Shown one piece after another: positions 55,065-64,000 of a stretch of 64,000 bases of DNA. The stretch is from Bombyx mori (lineage: Eukaryota > Arthropoda > Insecta > Lepidoptera > Bombycidae). The notes under the pieces are model-generated. The model was not told the DNA's origin. It worked only from the letters and a program-made list of their open reading frames with translations, and ran no database searches. Where the stretch lies: positions 7,378,001 to 7,442,000 of the forward strand of contig NC_085109.1 of NCBI RefSeq assembly GCF_030269925.1, read 5' to 3'. Every line of letters begins with the position of its first letter. Positions within the stretch are counted from its first letter, which is position 1. A program made the translations under genes and the position numbers.

Positions 55065-55182
55065 TTTTATTTGCGGTCGGACAAGCACACGGCCCCCCTG
55101 ATGGTGAGTGGTCCTCGACGCTCATAGACCTCAGTAAAGCCAGGGGTACAGCTAAATCGATGCCTACAGTCAAGCCATTTCG
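55065..55182 (-). repeat. LINE (BMC1-type) 3' tail fragment
   Basis: GGTCGGACAAGCACACGGCC, CCCTGATGGTGAGTGG and CAGTAAAGCCAGGGGTACAGC: minus-strand LINE end, diverged. Confidence 0.8.
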
Positions 55183-55357
55183 TTTTAGGATTCATCATGT
55201 CATAGATGCACGATGATTCAAATGCTAGACCACAACAAGTGTACCTAGGTCCCGAATGTCAAACAACAATAACAAAGCGACCGACTCTGACCAAGATCAA
55301 ATGAGGCGAAGATACTTTAACTGACGTGAACTATCTGACGACAGATATTATTATGTA

Positions 55358-55689
55358 CTAGCGACCCGCCCTCGCTTCGCTTCGGAAACATTAATTTTTA
55401 TTATTGATTATTGATAGCTGAGTTCCGTGATGTCCCGATACGACAATAACCGTGGGTGAAGCTGCGGGGCGAAGCTAGTCTAAAAAAAGTAGCCTAAACT
55501 ACTCCTTAAATCATCAGTGAAAGTCCTGTCAAAATCGGTCGCGCCGTTCCAGAGATTAACCGGAACAAACAGACAGACAGACAGACAAAAATTGTAAAAA
55601 ATGTTATTTTGTTATGTTATATGCACGTAGTAAAAAGAGGCTATTTCAATATTACAAACACACACTCCAATTTTATTTATATGTATAGA
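55358..55689 (-). mobile_element. Non-autonomous Helitron, subfamily 4
   Basis: Minus strand begins TCTATACATATAAATAAAAT, includes CCGGTTAATCTCTGGAACGG and ends CGAAGCGAGGGCGGGTCGCTAG. It contains a (CAGA)n tract at 55570-55587. The 3' end is the same as in the elements at 21323 and 43643. Confidence 0.8.
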
Positions 55690-57204
55690 TGATCAATCAA
55701 AATCAAACGATTCACATTTTACAAAACAGAACAATTTACTCACAACAAAATTTTGTCATTTATCCGCAGTATTTTTTTAACTTAATTCAATTATTTTGGA
55801 AACTTTGTGTTGATGGAAGTTAAATAATTAGGTGTACATATTTATGTTAAAGAGGCTTGGGTATCGTAACTAATGGTGTTATTCTTTGTATTTATATAAT
55901 CCAGCTATAACATACAGCACTTGTGTAAAAGAAATCCTATTTTAATATTCTCTGCACGGAGATCACTGACGCTTGACAAAAATTACCGTCATTTAGAAAA
56001 AAAAATGGTATCGAAAGTTTACCATAGGTAGATTCTATGTGATAAAAAAAAAGAAAACCTTAGTCTTAAAGGGCTTTGAGTGATCTGCACTTATTAAATT
56101 ATAAGCTAATATTTCCTGGAAAATTACGTCGTTTTTATCTTTCGATCTTACCACAATATATGTATTTACATAATTTCTAGATAAGATGTTCTTGAAAAAT
56201 GTCCCTCTGCTGTAGATTTTGTCTTCATATCATTTTACTGTCTGTAATCTTTTGATCTAATATTTATCTATTGAAACTTCAATGATAGTAGTATCGATAG
56301 GCAAGAGCAAGGACAATGTAGGCTTTGATAAGAAATACAAGGGCGTTTTTCACGTGTAACTGTGAGAATTTTTTAGATGATTTCTATATACAGCGTGTCG
56401 CGAAAAGAAATAAATTACAAAAATAATGAATTGTAAAGTTTTTTTTTATCTATACGTACTACAACAATATCAACAATTCATACAAACTAAGCAACCAGTA
56501 TATTAAATGATTATAATAAATTCAATTCAAAGGAATGCAAACGATAAATTTTAGATTGAAATCAGTTAAAGGAAAAAATACAAAACTGTTGTGCACACTT
56601 TAAGTCTTCTCTTTCTTGAATTCGATTTTTACTGTCTGTGGCCTTTGTTAACCAACTCGAAAGAAAACATCAAATTTTCTTTAATTTGTTTTTAAATATG
56701 TTTGTCTCTTATTTTTTATGTTACGCCTCACTAGTGTGTAATTAATACAGTTTACGCTTGCTATATTGGTCAATACAGTTCTTAACTGTACATAATGCTT
56801 CAATAAGTATGATCATAATTCCTATTTTAGGTATTGATCATAGGACATGTTATTAAATCATACAAAAAAGTATAGTATCTTCACGGCTCTTATTAATTCA
56901 GTGTAGCAAAAAAGTTGTGGATTGTAGAGTAGATGATATGCAATTTAGGAGGTTGCCAGCTTTCAGCGCTGTTTGTGGACCGTGAGATACCCATTTACGC
57001 CGGTGAGTACTTATGAGCTTTTATTATTTGATTCTAGTGCACGAATCGAGGCCTATTTACACCATAACAGATATAAATAATAAAAACACGTTTAATTACC
57101 TGTAACGTATCCGATGAGTAATAGAAGATCATTAGTAATTACCACAGAAATAATACCTTGATTTATTTCGGTGGTAATTACTGTTTATATTTCTCACATT
57201 TTTT
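55690..57204. other. Intergenic AT-rich DNA
   Basis: No gene or repeat recognised. 57095-57185 has short inverted GGTAATTAC/GTAATTACC motifs. Confidence 0.4.
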
Positions 57205-57716
57205 TTTATATTGCATAGATGTGTGGACGAGCTCACAGTCCACCTAGCGTTAAGTGGCTACCGGAACCCATAGACATCTACAACGTAAATGCCACCACCC
57301 ACCTTGAGATATGAGTTTTAAGGTCCCAGTATAGTTACAACGTCTGCCCCCCCACCCTTCAAACCGAAACGCATTACTGCTTCACGGCAAAGGCGGATCC
57401 AGGGGGAGGGTCATGGGGGTCATGACCCCCCCTGAGCTGCTTCCAAGACTTAGGTGAACCACTAATTGAACATAATGATTTTATTTATATATTTTGTCAC
57501 CATACAGATTTTATGTAACTACATACCTTCAATATTTAATTAATTTTATATATAATAATAATAACTTTGTATGATGGCGGAATGAACGGATCGAAAATTT
57601 GACTATGTGACCCCCTCCTGGCGCCAAAACTGGATCCGCTCTTGCTTCACGGTAGAAATAGGCAGGGAGGCGGTATCTACCCGTGCGGACTCACAAGAGA
57701 TCCTACCACCAGTAAA
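57205..57716 (-). mobile_element. Bm1 SINE (5'-truncated) carrying a hAT insertion
   Basis: TTTTATATTGCATAGATGTG to ACTGCTTCACGG, then the hAT element, then CTTCACGGTAGAAATAGG to CTACCACCAGTAAAA. The SINE is colinear on both sides once the insert is removed. The tRNA-like head is absent. Confidence 0.88.
57388..57644. mobile_element. Non-autonomous hAT element with 8-bp duplication
   Basis: Perfect 8-bp target-site duplication CTTCACGG at 57380-57387 and 57645-57652. Inverted termini CAAAGGCGGATCCAG and CTGGATCCGCTCTTG. Length 257 bp, no coding capacity. 8-bp duplications and CA(G/A)...TG ends with a GGCGGATCCAG motif are typical of hAT MITEs. Confidence 0.9.
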
Positions 57717-57761
57717 AATTGACGATAACTCTCTTGTTTGGGTCATTTTCTTTTTTACCAT

Positions 57762-59151
57762 ATTTTTTTTTTTTTTTTTTTTATTGCCCTTGTAGGCAGA
57801 CGAGCATACGGCCCACCTGATGGTGAGTGGTTACCGTCGCCCATGGACTTCAGCAATGCCAGGGGCAGAGCCAAGCCGCTGCCTACCGCTTAATACTCTC
57901 CACAAGCCTCGTTTGAAGAAGGACATGTCATAGCGCTCGGGAAACACCGTGGAGGGGAGCTCATTCCATAGCCGGATGGTACGTGGCAAAAAAGACCTCT
58001 GGAAACGCACTGTGGATGACCGCAGTGGCTCCAGGTAGTATGGATGAACTCTACTCCGGTGGCGGGCGGTGCGATGGTAAAAACGAGATGCCGGTATCAT
58101 CTCGAACAATTCCTCAGAGCACTCCCCATGGAACATACGGTACAAAATACAGAGGGAACCGAAGTCCCTCCGCAGACCCAGAGGTTCCAAACGATCCGTG
58201 AGACCGGGATTATCGACAATCCGAACGGCCCTCCTCTGTATGGAGTCAAATGGAAGAAGCTGGTATTTGGGAGCCCCGGCCCAGAGATGGGAGCAGTACT
58301 CCACGCGAGGCCGGACTTGTGCTTTATAAAGCAAAAGCCTTTGTCCAGGCGTGAAGTACCGCTTCGCTCTGTTGAGGACTCCCAGCATTTTGGACGCCAA
58401 CTTGGCTTTGCCTTCCAAATGACTCCGAAACTGGACATCGCTCGAAATGTCGACCCCAAGTATCCCAATACTCTCGGAAGGTTGCAGGGATACTCCTTGG
58501 AATTGCGGCGCCATGACAAAGGGGTCCTTCTTCGCAGTGAACGCGCAAACTTGTGTCTTTAACGGGTTGAATTGAACCAAGTTCAATTCACCCCATTTGG
58601 AGACTCGCCCCAGAGAGTTCTCCACTTCAGACACAAGTTTTGATCGTCTCTCTTGCACCACGCTCCGAGAGAGACTCTGATGGCCGATATATCGCGCATC
58701 CCCCGTGCTGTCATCCGCATAGCAATGCATGCCATCAATAGACAGCATGTCATTGATATACAGGATGAAAAGCGTGGGGGAGAGCACCGAACCTTGTGGA
58801 ACGCCAGCGTTAATGGTCATGGTATCAGAACAGTCACCGTCTACAACGACCGTGATGCTCCGCCCATCCAAAAAGCTAGCGATCCACTTGCAGAGACCCT
58901 CGGGGATTCCGTAAGATGGTAGCTTCGACAGAAGTGCCCTATGCCAGACCCTGTCGAAGGCCTTCGCAATATCAAGGCTCACAGCAAGAGCCTCGCCCTT
59001 GCTCTCCAAGGCTTCAGCCCACCTGTGAGTAAGGTATACAAGAAGATCGCCAGCTGAGCGACCGTGACGGAAACCGTACTGTCGGTCACTGATCAGCTGG
59101 CGATCCTCCAGATACTTCAGGAGTTGTATATTAATTATTCGCTCCATCACA
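57762..59151 (-). mobile_element. Jockey-clade LINE, BMC1-type, copy 2, 5'-truncated
   Basis: T-run at 57762-57782 (poly(A) of the minus strand), then the 3' UTR and coding sequence. The junction with flanking DNA is at about 59151 (shared sequence starts GTGATGGAGCG). Identical to the 1228-4233 copy at all segments compared. No clear target-site duplication. Confidence 0.92.
57831..59151 (-). pseudogene. LINE ORF2 C-terminal part (RT palm to end)
   Basis: Open from the junction to the natural stop, about 440 codons, same residues as the C-terminal part of the ORF at 1228-4161, including AFDRVWH, GVPQGSVLSPTLF and YADD. It lacks the endonuclease and RT N-terminus because of truncation, so it is not autonomous even though no stop interrupts it. 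Confidence 0.88.
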
Positions 59152-59172
59152 TTGCATAAGATCATTGAGCCC

Positions 59173-59215
59173 TTTATATACTTATTTATTGAATCAGTTT
59201 ATAGTCAGTCAAAGT
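59173..59215 (+). promoter_or_regulatory. Candidate core promoter (TATA + initiator), perhaps of gene D
   Basis: TTTATATA at 59173-59180 and an arthropod-type initiator TCAGTC at 59205-59210, with about 32 bp from the TATA to the initiator A. It lies about 1.85 kb before the first recognised gene D exon and only 22 bp from the LINE junction. The assignment to gene D is an inference; no exon 1 with a matching phase was found. Confidence 0.4.
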
Positions 59216-59273
59216 TAGTGAACAGAAAGTTCAGCTCGACGCGGCGACGGTAATCTTAATTCTCACCAGTGCA

Positions 59274-59319
59274 CATCGATATATTACCACGAATTGAAAC
59301 CAGTGGTAATATATCGATG
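59274..59319. repeat. Perfect 17-bp hairpin
   Basis: CATCGATATATTACCAC (59274-59290) and GTGGTAATATATCGATG (59303-59319) with a 12-nt loop. If the promoter at 59173 is real, this would lie in the 5' leader. Confidence 0.85.
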
Positions 59320-61061
59320 CCAGTGCAAGTCAAGACTTCAAGTTTCGGTTGTACTGTTGTTTAAATCTATACATAAAAGTATAAATAAACATAATCCACG
59401 AAAGTTAAAATTTAAAGTGAAATTATTGTGGAATATTTATAAAAAAATTAAATACAAAGATGTTTTAAATATTCACCACCATTTGTACTTACATAAGATA
59501 GAAAATCGAACTAACAATTTATTTCATCATTTTTTTCCTGTTGATGCTGGTCAGAGTAGACAGAATTGGACTTCTTGAATTCGGTGAAAATGACGTTCGA
59601 AGATTCCGTTATGTAAATATCTTACGTACCTAGAAAATGAAGGCGTTATCTAACTTTACATACAACGGACTCCGTACGTCACGAACAGGGCTGTCAACAA
59701 ACGAACAAGAGATTGAATTTGCTGTTGGTTCGGTTGAATGATAAATAAACCATGACATTTATATCTATGTAGGTATGTATTGCTTTATCATCCATCTGAA
59801 AGAAATATCTTTTGGAGTGCCGGAACACTTGAGAACTACCTGTGTCACGTTTTGTTTTGTTTTTGTAAGTAATATATTTACGTAAAATAAAATAATCTGT
59901 CTGACTACAATTTTAATGCCACAAAAGCATGAATAGACTAAGAAGACATTTCTGAAAGTACAACAGTAGAAAAACTATGTAGTTTTGATCGCCTCAACTG
60001 AATAAAACTGCAGGAACTCAGCCGTTTCATTATGTACCCACCGTAGTATTGTCCAGATAACAATGCACGGATGAATCAACGCGCACCCAGTTTTTTGTGA
60101 TTCAAACCGCTAAAATACGTTAAAATCTCATTTCTGATTATGAAATTACAATACCTTTAAATTATTTTGTCATTCTAACCCTAAAGATTTGCTAAGCGAT
60201 TAGGTTGTATGAAAAATGTAATGTTATGCTACGACTTGGCGTAAAAATAATTCGCGAAGTGTTAGACAAATACGAAATGGAATCTATGCGAGAATTTTAT
60301 ATTATATACAATATAATTTATTTGATTATATAAAAAAAATTAATTTCATGTTAATTAATAATTTTATATTATATATTAAAACTAAACAAAACTCTTCAGA
60401 TAGAATTGCACTACTGTAGATGCAGATAGAATACCATATACAGTTATACTATTTGACGTCTGAAGATTTGAATGATAACACAAAATGTACCTACCAGGTA
60501 TCGAGTTTTGAGAGATTTTTTATCACATTGTGTATTAAGTGCTATACCACAAGCGAAGTTATTTAGAAAATAGTACGTGCGGTGGTGTCAATATCGTTGA
60601 AGTGGTTTTTAAATACATACTATGAAATTCGGTAATTTTTATGTTTAAATATTATGCTTCTCAAACTTATATTTTGTCGTGCTCAGGTAGAAAATTCGTT
60701 ATTCTTTGAGTGTGAATTTCGGAATGATTTTCATACAATTTATATAAATTAACACAAAAAAAATAGTTATTTTATTGGTACTATAAATATAAAATATTTT
60801 TTGTTTATCTAATAAATAAAAAGAACAACAATTAGAGGGAAAATTAAATTTAAATTGGGCTGCCAGTGCATCTAATATTAATCTGTCGAAAATATTTTTA
60901 TCAGGATCAGGTGGACGAAGAAGTAAATTATGACTTTAATTGTTAAACTTAGTGCAACTCAACGAGTTATACTAATCATTCGATTTTCGCCGTATTTTAT
61001 TATGATGTGATAGCTTTTTATTACTTAAACTTAAATTAAAAACTTAATAGTACATTTGCAG
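59320..61061 (+). other. Region upstream of gene D exon 2
   Basis: AT-rich. A first coding exon of gene D ending in phase 1 is expected here or further upstream, but none could be chosen. Nothing else recognised. Confidence 0.4.
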
Positions 61062-63758
61062 AGAAAATACCATGTCGCTATATAATAGCATTGATGATAT
61101 TCACCAGTTCATGCGCAAGTTTTATGATGCGCACGAATTTGAATGTGAATCTAGTCGCCATGGTTCCGGTTTCGAACAGTACTTATTCAGTAAGTTTCAT
61201 TTTAATTATTAAACAAACTTTTAAGAAAGCATATCTACCTAAGGATTTCGCATAGTTAAATTTTATAATTTTTTAGTATTACTAGCTGACCCGGCAGACT
61301 TCGTAGTGCCTCAATCGATAAATAAAAGACACATCAAGGGGACACATCAAAGGAACAACAAAATTGTTTGTTTTTATATAATTCCGAGTTTTTTTTATAT
61401 TTTCTCACCTTTTAAACCTTCCCTGGATTTCCATGAATAATTTAAGACCAAAATTAGCCAAATCGGTCCAGCCGTTTTCGTTTAGCGTGACTAACGAACA
61501 GCAATTCATTTTTATATATAGAGATAGAAGATTAATTAAATACCTTTTCAATTGTGGATGACCTTTTCATGTTCATCAAGTTATAGGTATAGGTACGTGT
61601 AGGTTGATATAGATAAGTCGCCTGTCAGTTTAAAGCATTTTTTCTCCTACCTACGCCGAAAGTTCGGTTTTCCTCCCGCTCTACAGGGAAGAAAGTCTAA
61701 CTTTTCCTCCCGCTGTACAGGGAAGAAAGTGTAATTTTTCCTCCCTGGGTACGGACAAGTGCGCATGCGCGTTAGTGTCTACGTCTGCTCTCACGCACCT
61801 AAAATTCTCCGCTATTGTTGTGCTCGGGTAATTTGCAATATTGTGTTTAGTGTAAAAGTGACATAAACAAAAGGCAATTAAATTTAATAGTGAAGTATTA
61901 AACAAAGATGAGTTCATCAGACAGTTCTTATTCAATTAGTAATAGTTTATTTAAAAATAAAAAAACAGTTAAATTGTTTTTTTATGAGTACGGGGGGGGG
62001 GGGGGATCCGCCTGCCCTACTCCCGGCTAGGGCTTCGCCCCGGGACCCTGGCTCGGTACTCCACGAACTTTCGGCCTGGTAAGAACATTATAGATTCGGA
62101 GCCCAGATAGGGTAAACCCCACCATACTTTCGTTAAATTTCTGAATTTTACGTATCTGATTTTTATTGCACGATGCCATCCAATGTCTTTCGTCGTCGTC
62201 GTCCACCGTGAAGACATATTGATTGAGATTGGAAACCTACCCTAATCGCATCGCACGATACAAAACCAGGCGATGGATACATCAAACTTAAAACTTATTT
62301 TCGTTTCAATTTTAACTTAAACATCCCATTACATAATAAAAATAAAAACTGAAATCTGTGTTTTATCTATATTTTGTTGTGTACTGTCGTACGCTGATTC
62401 GTTTTTTCATTTCTGTTTTTCAGGAAACCCAAACGACTTTAGATTGGACGCCATATCAGCGTGCAAATGTTCTATCAAGTCATTTATGGGGTGATATCTT
62501 GGCTTGTCTAATCGGTGGACCCATAGCGGAACGATGGGGTGCTCGCTATGTTGTTTTCTTTGGGATCCTGGTCAGCGCTGTATTGACAATGGCTACTCCT
62601 GCCGCTGCCAAGCACAGTTATATATCCATGTTGGTCGTTAGATTTATACTTGGATTTTTTACTGTGAGTATGGAATCCATCATGAAAAAGATATAAAGTA
62701 AAGTGTGCTTACACGAAAAAATTTGTGGGTGCAGACGTAAGGAGTATTTCCTTCGTGTCAAATTTTATATCAATTTTTTAACATTGTCGAACTTTTGGAT
62801 GAAGGTTACATTTTTATCAATTGGTAATTTTTGGTAAATTTTAATACGGTTTACTTATTGGTAATTTCTGCATTTATTAAGATGATTTTTTATTAATTTC
62901 ATTTTCTATAATTCCTTATCTAATAATGAAATATGTATTAGCTAATTCAATTGTCAAGGGTATTTACTATCTTGGAGGCTTTCATTGTAGTATCTATGAA
63001 TTAATTAAAAATCCAAACTTATCATATTTATAAAATATTTTTTTATAACGGAGCTTATTGGCTAATAAATTAATAAAATCAATTTGGAAAACCTTTGCCA
63101 AAGCAAATTCTTTTTTGACTTGGTCAAAGGTCGGCTTAGTCACCACGGAGAAAATTAGACATACCTACAAAAAAAAACATGCGCTTTAAAATTTGCACGA
63201 TTGTTGTTCTCCCAAGACAGATAAAGAAAAATAATGAAAGGAACATTTCTTTATATTATCTGTATTCATCATGAAATTTACTAAATCATATTTGGGAGTG
63301 GTTTAAATTTTTCTCACTCCAAATCAGATTTTCATTTAGAGAGTCACAAATGGAATTGTTACATTTGTTTGAATTCAATTAACACACTTCTAAAATGATT
63401 TAAAAAAAATCTAAAATATGTATAGGCTATATAGTTATATATTGTTGTATCTTTTCAGGGATTTATTAATCCAGGGTGCCACGTTTTACTATCCAGATGG
63501 GCAGTAGCAACTGATAAAGGCAAATTCTCTGGAGCACTGATGGGTGGTAGCATAGGCATATTTATAGCTTGGAGTATATGCGGACAGCTCATCGAACCTT
63601 TTGGTTGGGAATGGGGATTCTATTTCTTTGGAATCGTCAGTTTTCCACTAATTGGTTTACTCTGGTTCTTGGTATACGATTCACCGGAAAAGCACCCTTA
63701 CATTTCTGAAAAGGAGAAACAATACTTAACTGATAACATCCAAGTGCAACGTAAAAAA
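61062..63758 (+). CDS. SLC17-type MFS transporter, gene D, 5' part
   Basis: Fourth member of the transporter array, cut by the window end. Exons seen: 61062-61189 (phase 1 in, 0 out), 62424-62663 and 63459-63758, all GT-AG. TM1 exon: IPCRYIIALMIF and SFMMRTNLNVNLVAMV with the conserved SLC17 arginine. Next: TLDWTPYQRANVLSSHLWGD, ERWGARYVVFFG and LVVRFILGFFT. Then NPGCHVLLSRWAV, SGALMGGSIGIFIAWSICGQ, GWEWGFYFFGI, LVYDSPEKHPYISEKEKQYL. The last exon equals two exons of gene C without the intron. The glycosylated loop of gene C has no counterpart unless an exon was missed between 61190 and 62423. TM4 glutamates of sialin correspond to Leu and Thr. The first coding exon was not located, and the C-terminal half lies beyond 64000. 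Confidence 0.85.
61282..61522 (-). mobile_element. Non-autonomous Helitron, subfamily 2, second copy
   Basis: Minus strand TCTATATATAAAAATGAATTG to GCCGGGTCAGCTAG; same family as 29088-29299. Gene D intron. Confidence 0.72.
61655..62075. mobile_element. Unidentified element with 12-bp inverted termini, G14 run and short ORF
   Basis: Ends GCCGAAAGTTCG (61655-61666) and CGAACTTTCGGC (62064-62075). Inside: a tandem duplication of a 34-bp unit (TTTTCCTCCCGCTSTACAGG, twice plus a partial third), a palindromic TGCGCATGCGC (61760-61770, NRF1-like), a 40-codon ORF 61908-62030 starting MSSSDSSYSISNSLFKNKKT, and a run of 14 G at 61992-62005. The order (CpG-rich leader, AT-rich spacer, ATG) looks like the 5' end of a transposon gene, cut off after the G run. 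Confidence 0.45.
62076..62423 (+). other. Gene D intron, distal part
   Basis: 62090-62220 could be a remnant of a further repeat (ATTTTTATTGCACGATGCC and CCACCGTGAAGAC resemble Bm1). The rest ends in the acceptor TTTTTCAG. Confidence 0.4.
62664..63458 (+). other. Gene D intron
   Basis: AT-rich, donor GTGAGT and acceptor CTTTTCAG; no repeat recognised. Confidence 0.6.
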
Positions 63759-63844
63759 GTAAATGTTTCATAATACAACATATCTAAAGGCTTCGTCAAT
63801 TATAGCGCTGGCGCTCTGTTTGACGGTATGTTACCATAGTAGTA

Positions 63845-64000
63845 TTTTTTTTTTTTTTTTTATGATTGAAGGATTACTGGTGGCCCGGAGGCCTTTCCAG
63901 TTTCACCAGGACAGGTGGGCGAGCAAAGGCTCAGCCAGGAGGGGTGGGATTTGCTAACAGCTACCCGAGCGCCTCCGAAGGAGACCTAACAGCTCAAGAG
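63845..64000 (-). repeat. Dispersed repeat X, continues past the window
   Basis: T18 run, then GATTGAAGGATTACTGGTGG, CCCGGAGGCCTTTCCAG, GGTGGGCGAGCAAAGG and CTCCGAAGGAGACCTAAC. The best-preserved X copy in the window. Confidence 0.85.

Overview
The window is nuclear DNA of a lepidopteran insect, almost certainly the silkworm Bombyx mori or its wild relative B. mandarina. The evidence is full-length and broken copies of a tRNA-headed SINE that matches Bm1, of a jockey-clade LINE that matches BMC1, and of Lepidoptera-type Helitrons ending in CTAG. The single-copy DNA is AT-rich and carries genes with many short exons and canonical GT-AG introns. All product names come from motif recognition by eye; no database search was run.

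All host genes lie on the + strand. (1) 305-1153: the last two exons of an SLC17-type (sialin / phosphate-cotransporter-like) MFS transporter, gene A. A long jockey/BMC1 LINE follows about 75 bp after its stop codon (1228-4233). (2) 5414-10113: gene B, a strongly diverged but apparently intact SLC17 paralogue that I assembled from 12 exons (488 aa). (3) 11754-19629: ATE1, arginyl-tRNA--protein transferase, assembled from 8 exons (492 aa), with introns full of transposons. (4) 28042-52236: gene C, an SLC17 transporter assembled from 9 exons (503 aa). Its first coding exon has 25 nt and lies next to a CpG-rich promoter-like region; intron 1 is 12 kb and full of repeats. (5) 61062-63758 and beyond the window: gene D, a fourth SLC17 paralogue, 5' part only.

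The locus is therefore a tandem array of SLC17 transporters (A, B, C, D) with the unrelated ATE1 gene between B and C. The transporters are predicted 12-helix membrane proteins that carry organic or inorganic anions. ATE1 is a cytosolic/nuclear enzyme of the Arg/N-degron pathway. Nothing in the sequence links ATE1 functionally to its neighbours.

Most of the rest is mobile DNA: two LINE copies of one family in opposite orientation, 53.5 kb apart and identical wherever compared; their truncated 3' tails; Bm1 SINEs, one with a hAT element inside it; an R1-clade LINE with a perfect 12-bp target-site duplication; non-LTR reverse-transcriptase relics; a Harbinger relic; five short Helitrons; several inverted-repeat elements; and a poly(A)-tailed repeat family with two alternative 3' tails. 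I saw no tRNA gene apart from SINE heads, no rRNA, no CRISPR array and no bacterial or viral operon.
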